Counted from the stretch's first letter, positions 17,313 through 26,135 are shown. The stretch is 64,000 nt of DNA from JBKBKC01 sp046294265 (GCA_046294265.1 JBKBKC010000001.1:1-64000), one strand, 5' to 3'. Notes: a model not told the origin generated them from the letters alone. Translations and numbers: made by a program.

Positions 17313-19709
17313 GTGACCGATACGAAACGCCCCGAAAGTGCTGAACGGGCCACCGATCCGGTGGCCCATCTACTGGTAGACTATAGACCCCTTCCGGGCG
17401 TGGCGGATGAGATCTTTGCACCCGATGGCACGCTTCGGCCAGTCTGGCAGCCATTCCTCTCGGCCCTCGCCGCGATGCCCGAGGCCGACCGCAACGCCCG
17501 ATTTGCGCGCGGGCTGCAATACCTGCGCGATACCGGCGTGTTCTTTCGCCATTACGGCGCGCAGGGATCGACCGAACGGGAATGGCCGCTGTCACCGGTG
17601 CCCGTCATCATCGCCGAGCGGGAATGGGACGGCATCGAGGCGGGACTCACGCAGCGCGCGGAGCTGCTGGAGCATGTGGTGGCCGACCTTTACGGATCCC
17701 AGCGGCTGGTGGCCGAGGGGCTTTTGCCCGCCTCGGTCGTGGCGCGCAACGGCGAATGGCTGCGCCCGATGGTGGGGATCACCCCCCGGTCAGGCCATTT
17801 CCTGCATTTCATCGCCTTCGACATCGCGCGGAACCCTGACGGCACATGGTTCGTGCTGGGCGACCGGGTGCAGGCCCCTTCGGGCGCGGGCTTCGCCTTG
17901 GAAAACCGGGTCGCCACCAGCCGCATCTTCCCCGAGGTGTTCCAACGCAGCCGGGTGCATCGGCTGGCCGCGTTCTTCCGCGCCTTCCGCGATGCGCTGG
18001 AAGGGCTGAGCAAACAATCGGGATCGCGCCTCGGCATCCTGTCGCCGGGGCCGCTGAACGACACCTACTTCGAGCATGCCTATATCGCGCGCTACCTCGG
18101 CTTCGCCCTGCTGGAGGGCGAGGATCTCACGGTCGAGAACGGCCATGTCATGGTGCGCACCGTCGAAGGGACCAAACCGGTCGATGTGCTCTGGCGCCGG
18201 ATGGATGCCGGTTTCGCCGACCCGCTGGAGCTTGACGCCCGCTCACGCATCGGCACGCCGGGGATGGTGCAGGCGCTGCGCGAGGGGAATCTGGACATGG
18301 TCAACGCGCTGGGAACCGGTCTGCTGGAAACCCGGGCGTTTCTGGCCTTCCTGCCGCGCATCTGTCGGCACTGGATGGGAACGAAACTCCTGATCCCCAA
18401 TGTCGCCACCTGGTGGTGCGGCCAGCCCACCGAACGCGCCTATGTCGCCGACCGCATCGCACGGATGACGGTGGCCCCCGCCCTGTCGAACCGCCTGCCC
18501 TTCGATGCGGACCACCCCGCCGTTCCGGGCGACGCCGACCTGCCGCTGGCCGACTGGCTGGCCCGCGACGGCGAGGCGCTGGTGGGACAGGAGCGCGTGC
18601 GCCTGTCCACGACCCCGGTCTGGACCGAGGCAGGGCTCTGCCCCCGGCCGATGAGCCTGCGGGTGTTCCTCGCGCGGACCGCGGCAGGCTGGACGGTGAT
18701 GAAGGGCGGCTATGCCCGGATCGGGCGCAGCGATGACGCCAGCGCCATCGCCATGCAGGCGGGCGGCACGGTGGCCGATGTGTGGGTGATCGGCACCGGC
18801 GCGGTGCCAAAGGATTCGATGGTCCAGGCCCCGGCCACGCGGCCCTTCCGCTCTGCCTTGCCCGCACGGGCGGCGGACAACCTTTACTGGCTGGGCCGCT
18901 ATGTCGAACGGGCCGAGGTCGCCACCCGTCTGTTGCGCGCCTGGCACCTGCGGCGGGCCGAAGGCGGCGCGGAAGGCGAGCATCCGCCGCTCCTGGCGCT
19001 GATGACCCGGCATCTGGCCCCTCTGGACATCGACCCCGAGGATGGCTTTTCCAATGCCATCGCCGACCGCATCGACCGGGCCCGCGACTGTGCCGGGCGC
19101 CTGCGCGACCGCTTTTCGGCCGATGGCTGGCAGGCGCTGAACAGCCTGTCGGCCCTCGCGCACGGGATGGAGGACGCAGCCCCGGGCGACGATGCCGCGC
19201 GCGGACTGTCGGTGCTGTTGCGCCGGGTCGCAGGGCTGGCGGGGCTGGTGCACGAGAACATGTATCGCTCGACCGGCTGGCGGTTCCTGACGATGGGCCG
19301 CGCGCTGGAACGCGCCGATGCCATGGCCGCCGCCATCGCGCGCTTTGCCGCCACCGGCGCGCCGGAAGGATCGCTCGATCTGCTGGTGGAGTTGGGCGAC
19401 AGCGTGATGACCCACCGCCGCCGGTTCCCCGTCGGGGTGGGCCGCGACACGGTGGTGGACCTTCTGGCGCTGGACGATGACAACCCCCGCTCGATCCTGT
19501 GGCAGCTTGCCGAATTGCAGGCCCAGATCGCGCGCCTGCCCGGAGCCGGGTCAGAAGGGCCAATGCCCGACCTGCCGCGCGAAATCCTGCTGGCGCATAC
19601 CGCCCTTGCGGTCAGCCGCCCGTCCGAGATCGACGCGGCCAGCCTGTCGGCCCTGCGCGGCCGTCTGAACCGGCTATCCGACCTGCTGGGCCAGAGGTAT
19701 TTTGCCTGA
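17313..19709 (+). CDS. Circularly permuted ATP-grasp and alpha-E fusion protein
   Basis: 798 residues. Residues about 70-480 form a circularly permuted ATP-grasp ligase-like domain (the old DUF404/DUF407 region), with LSPGPLNDTYFEHAYIARYLGF, GTKPVDVLWRRMDAGFADPLEL and LIPNVATWWCGQ read in parts. From about residue 512 (LPARAADNLYWLGRYVERAE) to the end is the helical alpha-E domain. In many genomes these are two separate genes; here they are fused. It starts with GTG immediately after the TAG of the previous gene and overlaps the next gene by TGATG, so the three are one operon. It is presumed to activate a carboxylate with ATP and join it to an amine. Substrate unknown. Confidence 0.9.
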   Translation: MTDTKRPESAERATDPVAHLLVDYRPLPGVADEIFAPDGTLRPVWQPFLSALAAMPEADRNARFARGLQYLRDTGVFFRHYGAQGSTEREWPLSPVPVIIAEREWDGIEAGLTQRAELLEHVVADLYGSQRLVAEGLLPASVVARNGEWLRPMVGITPRSGHFLHFIAFDIARNPDGTWFVLGDRVQAPSGAGFALENRVATSRIFPEVFQRSRVHRLAAFFRAFRDALEGLSKQSGSRLGILSPGPLNDTYFEHAYIARYLGFALLEGEDLTVENGHVMVRTVEGTKPVDVLWRRMDAGFADPLELDARSRIGTPGMVQALREGNLDMVNALGTGLLETRAFLAFLPRICRHWMGTKLLIPNVATWWCGQPTERAYVADRIARMTVAPALSNRLPFDADHPAVPGDADLPLADWLARDGEALVGQERVRLSTTPVWTEAGLCPRPMSLRVFLARTAAGWTVMKGGYARIGRSDDASAIAMQAGGTVADVWVIGTGAVPKDSMVQAPATRPFRSALPARAADNLYWLGRYVERAEVATRLLRAWHLRRAEGGAEGEHPPLLALMTRHLAPLDIDPEDGFSNAIADRIDRARDCAGRLRDRFSADGWQALNSLSALAHGMEDAAPGDDAARGLSVLLRRVAGLAGLVHENMYRSTGWRFLTMGRALERADAMAAAIARFAATGAPEGSLDLLVELGDSVMTHRRRFPVGVGRDTVVDLLALDDDNPRSILWQLAELQAQIARLPGAGSEGPMPDLPREILLAHTALAVSRPSEIDAASLSALRGRLNRLSDLLGQRYFA

Positions 19710-20590
19710 TGATCTACGATCTCGTGGCGCGCATCCGTTATGTCTATGATCCCCCGGCCGCCGCCGGGCGCAACCTCTTGCGCCTGTTGCCCGCCGACCT
19801 GCCCGGGCGCCAGCGCCTGATCGCGGGGCAGGTGACGGGGCGGCCTGCGCCCGACGAACGCGGCGACAGGGCGGATTTCTTCGGCAACAAGATCACCGAG
19901 ATGGTGCACCGCCTCCCCGCACCGCAGACCGAATTCATCCTGCGCGCGCGGGTGGAGCGTCTCGCGCCTGCCGACCTGCTCGACCTGTCGCCGCCGCTTT
20001 CAGACCTGGCCACCGAGATCGAGGACGACCGCAGCCTCGCCCCCGAGGCACCGCATCATTTCCTTGGCCCCTCGCCGCGCGTGCCTGCCAGCGACGCGAT
20101 CACAGCCTTTGCCCGCGACGCGACCCAGGAAGCGGGCACGGTGCGCGAGGCGGTGGAACAGCTGGGCCGCGGGCTGCATTCGGCGATGACCTTTGACGCG
20201 GAGGCGACCACCGTGGACACCCTGCCGGACGAGGCATTTGCCGACCGGCGCGGCGTCTGCCAGGACTTTGCCCATGTGATGATCGCGGGCCTGCGCGGGA
20301 TCGGGGTTCCGGCCGGCTATGTCTCGGGGTTCCTGCGCACCGTGCCGCCGCCGGGGCGGCCACGGCTGGAAGGGGCGGATGCGATGCACGCCTGGGTGCG
20401 GGCCTGGTGCGGGGCAGACATGGGCTGGATCGAATTCGACCCCACCAATGGCTGCGAGGCGGGCGATGGCCATGTCGTGGTGGCCTACGGGCGCGACTAT
20501 GACGATGTGGCCCCGGTGCAGGGTGTCTTGCGCAGCGCGGGCGGGCGGCGGGGCGGACACAGCGTGGACATGCGCGCGATCACGGGCTAG
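19709..20590 (+). CDS. Transglutaminase-like cysteine peptidase-fold protein
   Basis: 293 residues with N-terminal bacterial transglutaminase domain and a catalytic core whose triad is visible: Cys184 in RRGVCQDFAHVMIAGLRGIG, His227 in DAMHAWVRAW and Asp244 in EFDPTNG. Proteins of this class usually hydrolyse amide bonds rather than cross-link. ATG 19709 sits inside the stop of the ATP-grasp gene (TGATG). The 3' end overlaps the convergent AbrB-type gene by 11 bp. It is the third member of the cluster; presence of two different transglutaminase domains next to an ATP-grasp protein suggests opposing make-and-break steps (inference). Confidence 0.92.
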   Translation: MIYDLVARIRYVYDPPAAAGRNLLRLLPADLPGRQRLIAGQVTGRPAPDERGDRADFFGNKITEMVHRLPAPQTEFILRARVERLAPADLLDLSPPLSDLATEIEDDRSLAPEAPHHFLGPSPRVPASDAITAFARDATQEAGTVREAVEQLGRGLHSAMTFDAEATTVDTLPDEAFADRRGVCQDFAHVMIAGLRGIGVPAGYVSGFLRTVPPPGRPRLEGADAMHAWVRAWCGADMGWIEFDPTNGCEAGDGHVVVAYGRDYDDVAPVQGVLRSAGGRRGGHSVDMRAITG

Positions 20591-21656
20591 GCGGGCCGCC
20601 CGGGCGGGGCCCCGCCGCCACATGCGGAAACAGGCGCAGCACGAGCGGGGCCGCCGTGATGATCATGACGATCCGCACGACATGGTGCAGCGCCACAAAG
20701 GCCACCTCGGCCTGTACGGCCAGCGCCACCAGGCTCATCTCCGTCAGCCCTCCGGGTGCATAGGCCAGGATAACCTGATCCGCGGGCAACCCGGCAACCG
20801 CCGCCAGCCCCAGCGCGAACATCATGGCGATGGCGAAGGTGATCAGCGTGGCGCCCGTCGCCAGTACCAGCGCCCGGCCCACCGTCCGCGCAGGGATGCC
20901 GAGGAACCGGCAGCCCATGATCGCACCCAGCATCACCTGCGTCGCGATCACCAGCCCCCCCGGGGGCGCGCTCGCGGTAAGCCCGGTCAGATGCGCCGCC
21001 CCCGACAGGATCATCGGCCCCAGAAGCATCGGCGCGGGCAGCCGCAGCCACCGCCCCGCCACGGCTCCCACACCCCCGCAAGCCAGAAGGATCGCGATAT
21101 CCGCGCCCGCCATGTCGGCCAGCGCCCCGCCACCGGGGTTTGCCCCCACCGCGTACCCCTTGATCAGTCGGAACCAGACCGCGATCACCGCCACCGCCAC
21201 CACGATCCGCGCGGCATGGGCCAGAATGATCCGCCGCTCATCGGCCCCCGCTGCGCGGCCCAGCGTCACCATCTCGGCCAACCCGCCGGGCATTCCGGCG
21301 AAATAGGCGGTGACCGGATCGAACCCGCCCACGCGGCGGTAGAACGGCACCACCACCGCGGCGGCCACCGCGAGATAGGCCCCGAGTGCGGCCAGCGACC
21401 AGCCCCATGTGACCACCTGCCCCAAAAGGGCTGGGCTGAACCCCGACCCCAGCAGCACCCCGATCACCGCAATCACCGGATCGCGCCATGTTTCCGGCGC
21501 GCGGATGGGCGCCCGCGCCACTGCCGCGATCAAGGTGAAGGTCAGCGCCCCCAGCATCCAGGGCAGGGGCAGCGTCAGTGCCCGGAACACCACGCCGCCC
21601 AACCCGCCAATCAGCAGGGCAAGGGCGATATGGCCGATGGCGAATGGTCGCTTCAT
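20580..21656 (-). CDS. AbrB-family membrane protein
   Basis: 358-residue integral membrane protein with about ten hydrophobic segments arranged as two similar halves. Each half carries the motif of the Pfam AbrB duplication: LPLPWMLGAL near residue 29 and LPAPMLLGPMILSG near residue 205. Other glycine-rich repeats are FAGMPGGLAEMV and YAPGGLTEMSLVAL, which also mirror each other. Such proteins have been called ammonia monooxygenase-like or regulator proteins, but no activity is established; transport is the likelier role. ATG at 21656. It converges with the transglutaminase gene and overlaps it by 11 bp with no terminator between. Confidence 0.85.
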   Translation of the reverse strand: MKRPFAIGHIALALLIGGLGGVVFRALTLPLPWMLGALTFTLIAAVARAPIRAPETWRDPVIAVIGVLLGSGFSPALLGQVVTWGWSLAALGAYLAVAAAVVVPFYRRVGGFDPVTAYFAGMPGGLAEMVTLGRAAGADERRIILAHAARIVVAVAVIAVWFRLIKGYAVGANPGGGALADMAGADIAILLACGGVGAVAGRWLRLPAPMLLGPMILSGAAHLTGLTASAPPGGLVIATQVMLGAIMGCRFLGIPARTVGRALVLATGATLITFAIAMMFALGLAAVAGLPADQVILAYAPGGLTEMSLVALAVQAEVAFVALHHVVRIVMIITAAPLVLRLFPHVAAGPRPGGPPSP

Positions 21657-21772
21657 GTCGCCCCGGGCAAAGGAGGATCGCGGTCAGGGCGCGGTCTAGG
21701 CAGCGTCCGGGCCGGTTGCAACCCGCGCCCGGCATCCCGGCCGCTCGGATCGCCACGGGCGGGGCACCTGCA

Positions 21773-22180
21773 TCAACTTGACACGACCGAGGCGCAGCCA
21801 CCCCCGGTCAGCGCCGTCCGCACGGCCCATCTGACGGCCCGGTCCTGCAGCGACAGGGTAAAGCGCGCCGACGGGATCTCCCCCCGCAGCACCGCGCGCA
21901 GTATCTCTTGCCCGCAGATCTTGACTACCACGGTATCGCCGTCGCGACCCTGGGTCAGCCGTGCCACGGGGTCGTCAAGCTGCGGAACCAGCCTGACCGT
22001 CAGACCGAAGCGCCCGCCAAGGCCCGGCGCATCCTCCACCGACAGGATATCGCCAGGCTCTGCCTCGATCGCCGTCACTTGGGCGTCCGGCCCCAGCATC
22101 TCGATCCGCAGCAGGGCAGCGGGATCGGCCAGGGCGCCCCACGCCAGCGCCAACCAGAGCCCTGCTGCCGCCCGGATCAA
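21773..22180 (-). CDS. Small exported protein, possibly SecD P1-head-like
   Basis: 135 residues with a signal peptide (MIRAAAGLWLALAWGALA, cleavage near residue 18). Mature part of about 115 residues has the pattern VVVKICGQEILRAVLRGEI, reminiscent of the P1 head of SecD/SecDF, and two cysteines (Cys88 region and the C-terminal GGGC) that might pair. The start is TTG at 22180, which overlaps the adhC stop as TTGA; no other start fits before residue 28. It therefore depends on translational coupling with adhC. Function unknown, and the SecD resemblance is weak. Confidence 0.7.
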   Translation of the reverse strand: MIRAAAGLWLALAWGALADPAALLRIEMLGPDAQVTAIEAEPGDILSVEDAPGLGGRFGLTVRLVPQLDDPVARLTQGRDGDTVVVKICGQEILRAVLRGEIPSARFTLSLQDRAVRWAVRTALTGGGCASVVSS

Positions 22181-23307
22181 TAGACCACGACCGACCGGAT
22201 GCTTTCTCCCGCATGCATCAGGTCGAACCCCTTGTTGATCTCGTCAAGGCTCAGGATATGGGTGATCATCGGGTCGATCTCGATCTTGCCCTCCATGTAC
22301 CAGTCCACGATGCGCGGCACATCGGTGCGCCCCCGCGCCCCGCCAAAGGCCGTGCCCTTCCACACCCGCCCGGTCACCAGCTGGAAGGGCCGCGTCTCGA
22401 TCACCGCGCCGGCCGGCGCCACGCCGATGATGATCGACTGCCCCCATCCGCGATGCGTGCATTCCAGCGCGTCGCGCATCACCTTCACGTTGCCGGTGCA
22501 GTCGAACGAATAGTCCGCGCCGCCGATCCGGTCGAACGGCGTTTTGGTCAGTTCGACGATGTGGTTGACCACCGAGCCGTCGATTTCGCGCGGGTTGACG
22601 AAATGGGTCATCCCGAACCGCTCGCCCCAGGCCTTCTTGTCGGGGTTGATGTCCACGCCGATGATCATGTCGGCCCCCGCAAGCCGCAGGCCCTGGATCA
22701 CGTTCAACCCGATCCCGCCCAGGCCAAAGACCACCGCCTTGGCCCCGATCTCGACCTGCGCCGTGTTGATCACCGCACCCACGCCGGTGGTCACCCCGCA
22801 GCCGATGTAGCAGATCTTGTCGAAGGGCGCGTCCTCGCGCACGCGTGCCAGCGCGATCTCGGGAAGGACGGTGTAATTCGAGAAGGTCGAGCAGCCCATG
22901 TAATGCAGGATCGGCGTGCCATCGAGCATGGAGAACCGGCTGGTGCCATCGGGCATCAGCCCCTGGCCCTGCGTCGCGCGGATCGCGGTGCAAAGGTTGG
23001 TCTTGCGACTCAGGCAGGACGGGCAGGCGCGGCATTCGGGGGTGTAAAGCGGGATCACATGGTCACCCGGTTTCAGGCTGGTCACGCCGGGCCCGCATTC
23101 CACCACCACGCCCGCGCCCTCATGCCCCAGGATGGCGGGGAACATCCCCTCGGGGTCGGCGCCCGACAGGGTGAACTCGTCGGTATGGCAGATGCCGGTC
23201 GCGCGAATCTCCACCAGAACCTCGCCCGCCTTCGGGCCCTCAAGGTTCACATCCATGATTTCCAGCGGTTTTCCGGCGGCAAGGGCAACGGCGGCACGGG
23301 TGCGCAT
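22177..23307 (-). CDS. adhC: S-(hydroxymethyl)glutathione dehydrogenase (class III ADH)
   Basis: 376-residue zinc alcohol dehydrogenase of class III. It oxidises S-hydroxymethylglutathione, formed from formaldehyde and glutathione, with NAD, and can also reduce S-nitrosoglutathione. Catalytic zinc ligands are in GICHTDEFTLSG and GHEGAGVV and in the Cys of CYIGCGVTTG; the structural zinc site is the four-cysteine run CRACPSCLSRKTNLC. The nucleotide fold shows VFGLGGIGLNVIQG and GVDINPDKK. ATG at 23307 preceded by AGGGAG. The frame stays open upstream but without homology. It is followed by a coupled TTG-started gene. Confidence 0.97.
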   Translation of the reverse strand: MRTRAAVALAAGKPLEIMDVNLEGPKAGEVLVEIRATGICHTDEFTLSGADPEGMFPAILGHEGAGVVVECGPGVTSLKPGDHVIPLYTPECRACPSCLSRKTNLCTAIRATQGQGLMPDGTSRFSMLDGTPILHYMGCSTFSNYTVLPEIALARVREDAPFDKICYIGCGVTTGVGAVINTAQVEIGAKAVVFGLGGIGLNVIQGLRLAGADMIIGVDINPDKKAWGERFGMTHFVNPREIDGSVVNHIVELTKTPFDRIGGADYSFDCTGNVKVMRDALECTHRGWGQSIIIGVAPAGAVIETRPFQLVTGRVWKGTAFGGARGRTDVPRIVDWYMEGKIEIDPMITHILSLDEINKGFDLMHAGESIRSVVVY

Positions 23308-23437
23308 ATGAGGTCTCCCTGATTTCGTCGGCGTGACGGTGCGGCAGAACCTGGCCCATGGCAACAGGCCCCAAGGATTTCTCCTTCACCCGCGTCACAG
23401 GGACCAGTAGAATGCAGTAACCCTGAAAGGTCCCCCG

Positions 23438-23713
23438 ATGCGCCTGTTCCTGATCGCTCCCGCCCTCATGCTGGCCGCGGCCTGCACGGTCGAACCCATC
23501 CCCGAACCGATGCCGCCCGCAAGCCCGTCCTGCGGGGCAGAGGGGTTGCAGGGGCTCGTGGGCCAGCGCGCAAGCGTCTTGCAGGGCATGGCCTTTGGCT
23601 CCGAGACCCGAATCATCCGCCCCGGCATGGCGGTGACGATGGACTACCGCGAGAATCGTCTGAACATCGAGATCGACACCCGCGAACGCATCGTCCGCGT
23701 CTATTGCGGATGA
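23438..23713 (+). CDS. I78-family peptidase inhibitor lipoprotein
   Basis: 91 residues. A lipoprotein signal with lipobox LAAAC places the modified cysteine at residue 16. After a Pro-rich linker (EPIPEPMPPASPS) comes an inhibitor I78-like domain: CGAEGLQGLVGQRASVL, then RIIRPGMAVTMDYRENRLNIEID and a C-terminal VRVYCG, whose cysteine may pair with the first one of the domain. The fold belongs to the potato inhibitor I-like group. Target unknown. ATG 23438 follows GAAAGG nine bases upstream. Next to it is a perfect hairpin. Confidence 0.85.
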   Translation: MRLFLIAPALMLAAACTVEPIPEPMPPASPSCGAEGLQGLVGQRASVLQGMAFGSETRIIRPGMAVTMDYRENRLNIEIDTRERIVRVYCG

Positions 23714-23720
23714 AATGAAT

Positions 23721-23747
23721 GGCCGCGCGGGATGTTCCCGCGCGGCC
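23721..23747. terminator. Perfect 12-bp hairpin between convergent genes
   Basis: GGCCGCGCGGGA (23721-23732) is exactly complementary to TCCCGCGCGGCC (23736-23747), with a 3-base loop. It starts eight bases after the I78 gene and lies 22 bases from the cytochrome c' stop, so it could end transcripts from both sides. There is no T-run. Confidence 0.7.
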
Positions 23748-23769
23748 CCGTGATCGGCTTTCGCGGCGC

Positions 23770-24222
23770 TCAGCGCTTGGCGCGGTATTCGCTGTGGCAG
23801 GCCTGGCAGGTGCCGCCCACGGCCCCCATGCCCGCCTTGACCGCATCCAGCGACGACACATCCATCGCGGTGGCCGCGGCTGTCATGGCCTCGGCCTTGG
23901 CGGAGAAGTCGTCGAACATCAGCCAGATCCGGGGCGTCGCTTCCGACACGGGATCATCGGCCTCGGTCTCGAACTTGGCGGCGATGTCGGCACCGGTTGC
24001 GATCAGCGTCTCGCGGGCGGCGGCGGCGGCGGCGGCGTCGAAGGGCGTCTTGCCCTGGGCCATGCCGCCCAGCACGCCCATCGCCTTGCCCTGCTGGCTC
24101 ATCAGATCCATCCGGGCCTTCACGGTCGGGTCCTGCACGCCCTCCTTGGCGACGGCGACGGTGGCGACAAGGGCAAGCGTGACAAACAGCGTCTTGGCGG
24201 CGGTGCGGGTGGCGAGACTCAT
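23770..24222 (-). CDS. Cytochrome c' (class II c-type cytochrome)
   Basis: 150-residue periplasmic haem protein. N-terminal signal peptide (LFVTLALVATVAVA), a four-helix mature domain starting KEGVQDPTVKARMDLM, and the single haem-binding motif CQACH close to the C-terminus, which is the hallmark of class II. Cytochromes c' bind NO and related gases. ATG at 24222 has an AGAGG site; a TTG six bases earlier is in frame but unlikely. The gene stands divergent from imuB. Confidence 0.93.
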   Translation of the reverse strand: MSLATRTAAKTLFVTLALVATVAVAKEGVQDPTVKARMDLMSQQGKAMGVLGGMAQGKTPFDAAAAAAARETLIATGADIAAKFETEADDPVSEATPRIWLMFDDFSAKAEAMTAAATAMDVSSLDAVKAGMGAVGGTCQACHSEYRAKR

Positions 24223-24415
24223 GGTCAACCTCTGCTGCTGGGTGCCGGGACGGCACGAAACCGGGGGCGCGTGGCCCCATGGCTGGCATCATAGACGGGG
24301 CTTTGCGTCGCGGAAGTGACCATGTCGCGCGGCCAAGACCTCTCACGCGAATGTCATGGCCGCAGTTGCGGGCGGGCGCAGGACTCGACTCGCCCCCGGA
24401 CCGCCCGATAAGAAA

Positions 24416-24430
24416 GAACAAAAGATGAAC
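24416..24430 (+). promoter_or_regulatory. LexA (SOS) box of imuB
   Basis: GAACAAAAGATGAAC is a perfect GAAC-N7-GAAC, the reverse complement of the alphaproteobacterial SOS box GTTC-N7-GTTC. It ends 12 bases before the imuB start, so LexA would sit on the transcription start region. The short distance also argues for a very short leader. Confidence 0.88.
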
Positions 24431-24442
24431 ATATGGCGACTC

Positions 24443-26077
24443 ATGCCCCACCGCCGCATCCTGTCCCTATGGTTCCCGCGCCTCGCGGCCGAACGCCACC
24501 TGCGGCGGCGGCGCGACGCGGTGCCGCCCCCCTTCGCGGTGGTCCGGGAGCAGCACGGCGCGCAGGTGCTGACCGCCCTGAACATGGAGGCCGAGGCGGC
24601 GGGCCTGCGCCAGGGCCAGCCGCTGCGCGACGCCACCGCGATGTGCCCGGCCCTGGTCACCCGCCCCGCCGATCCGCTGGCCGAGGCGTCCTTCCTGACC
24701 CTCTTGCGCCGATGGGCGGGCAAGTTCAGCCCCTGGGTGGCCGAAGAGGCGCCCGACGCGCTGGTAATCGACCTGACGGGCTGCGCACATCTTTTCGGCG
24801 GCGAAGAGGCGCTCCTGGCGCAACTCGGGGCGGATTGCGCCGACCTGGGGCTGACGATGCGCGCAGGCCTGGCCGACACGCGCGGCGCGGCCTGGGCGCT
24901 GGCGCGCTATGGCGGGCGCGACATGCCCGCCCCGGCCACCGCCCCCGGCGACACGATTCGGCAAGAGGCGCGCGCCACCCGCTCGCGCGCAGCCCCCCGC
25001 GCCCGGCCCCCCGCCCCGCGCGGCGTGGCGGCGCAGGGCGTCATCGCCCCCCCCGGCCGCACGCGCCAGACCATCGGCGCCCTGTCCCTCGCCGCCCTGC
25101 GCCTGCCCACGGCCACGGTCGAGGCACTGGCGGCCCTCGGCCTGCGCCGGATCGACGACATCGCGGTGCTGCCCCGCGCGGCCCTGGCCCGCCGCTTCGG
25201 CGCCGAGACGCTGCGCCGCCTGGACCAGGCGCTGGGGGTCGAGGCCGAACCCGTCGCCCCCGCCGCGGCACCTTTGCACTTTGCCGTGCGCCTGACCTTC
25301 CCCGATCCCATCGGGCTGGCCGAGGATGTGGAGGCGGCGGTGGACCGCCTCCTTCCCGCATTGTGTGACCGGCTGCGCGCCCGCGGCCATGGTGCCAGGA
25401 TGGTGCGCGTCGAGGGGATGCGCAGCGACGGCACCACGGCGCGGGCCGAGGTGGGCCTCGCCCGCCCCGCCGATGCGCCCGACCGCATCCGCCCCCTGCT
25501 GGCGCTGAAACTGGGCGGGCTGGAGGCGGGCTTCGGCTTTGACACGCTGCGCCTTTCCGCCCCCGCCACCGAACCCCTGCACGCCCGCCAGACCTCGGGC
25601 CATGCCGAGGCCGCGGGCCGTGCCCTGCGCGGAAGTGCAGGCTTGGACGACCTGATCGGCAAACTCGGCGCAAGACTGGGGATGGAGGCGGTGATCCGCC
25701 TCGCCCCTGCCGAAAGCCACCTGCCCGAAAAGGCCGCCCTCACCCTGACCGCGGCCTTCGCCCCCCCCGCCACCGGCCCCTGGCCGCTGCCGCCCGCCTT
25801 GCGCCCGCTCTCCCTCTGGCCCCCCGAACCCATGACCGCCCCCGACACCCCCCGCCCCCCCGCCACCTTCCGCTGGCGCAACCGCGACCTCGCCACGATC
25901 CGCGCCATCGGCCCCGAACGCATCGCCCCCGAATGGTGGCTCGACGATCCCGCCTGGCGCTCGGGCCCCCGCGACTATTGGCAGGTGGACACCGATGCGG
26001 GCGACCGGCTGTGGATCTACCATGCGCAAGGCGGCGACATGCGGGGCGGCTGGTTCTGCCATGGCCTCCTGACCTGA
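24443..26077 (+). CDS. imuB: ImuB, inactive Y-family polymerase of the SOS mutasome
   Basis: 544 residues. The protein is built like a Y-family DNA polymerase but lacks the catalytic acids: the start reads RRILSLWFPRLAAERHLRRR instead of a DMDxFFA motif, and the second site is VIDLTGCAHLFGG. In Caulobacter and mycobacteria ImuB links DnaE2 to the beta clamp and is needed for SOS mutagenesis. An Ala/Pro/Arg insert lies near residues 165-205. ATG 24443 is preferred over ATG 24425, which lies inside the LexA box; the resulting 12-base gap matches that of dnaE2. imuA, normally directly upstream, is absent: the preceding gene is cytochrome c'. dnaE2 lies downstream on the opposite strand. Confidence 0.93.
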   Translation: MPHRRILSLWFPRLAAERHLRRRRDAVPPPFAVVREQHGAQVLTALNMEAEAAGLRQGQPLRDATAMCPALVTRPADPLAEASFLTLLRRWAGKFSPWVAEEAPDALVIDLTGCAHLFGGEEALLAQLGADCADLGLTMRAGLADTRGAAWALARYGGRDMPAPATAPGDTIRQEARATRSRAAPRARPPAPRGVAAQGVIAPPGRTRQTIGALSLAALRLPTATVEALAALGLRRIDDIAVLPRAALARRFGAETLRRLDQALGVEAEPVAPAAAPLHFAVRLTFPDPIGLAEDVEAAVDRLLPALCDRLRARGHGARMVRVEGMRSDGTTARAEVGLARPADAPDRIRPLLALKLGGLEAGFGFDTLRLSAPATEPLHARQTSGHAEAAGRALRGSAGLDDLIGKLGARLGMEAVIRLAPAESHLPEKAALTLTAAFAPPATGPWPLPPALRPLSLWPPEPMTAPDTPRPPATFRWRNRDLATIRAIGPERIAPEWWLDDPAWRSGPRDYWQVDTDAGDRLWIYHAQGGDMRGGWFCHGLLT

Positions 26078-26135
26078 CCGGCAGCACGGCGGCACCGTGG
26101 CTGGGGGGCATTCTGCCCCCCGCGCGTGCCGCGCT

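Noticed and set aside
24425..24442. Earlier ATG start for imuB
   Set aside because: It lies inside the LexA operator and adds residues outside the family alignment.
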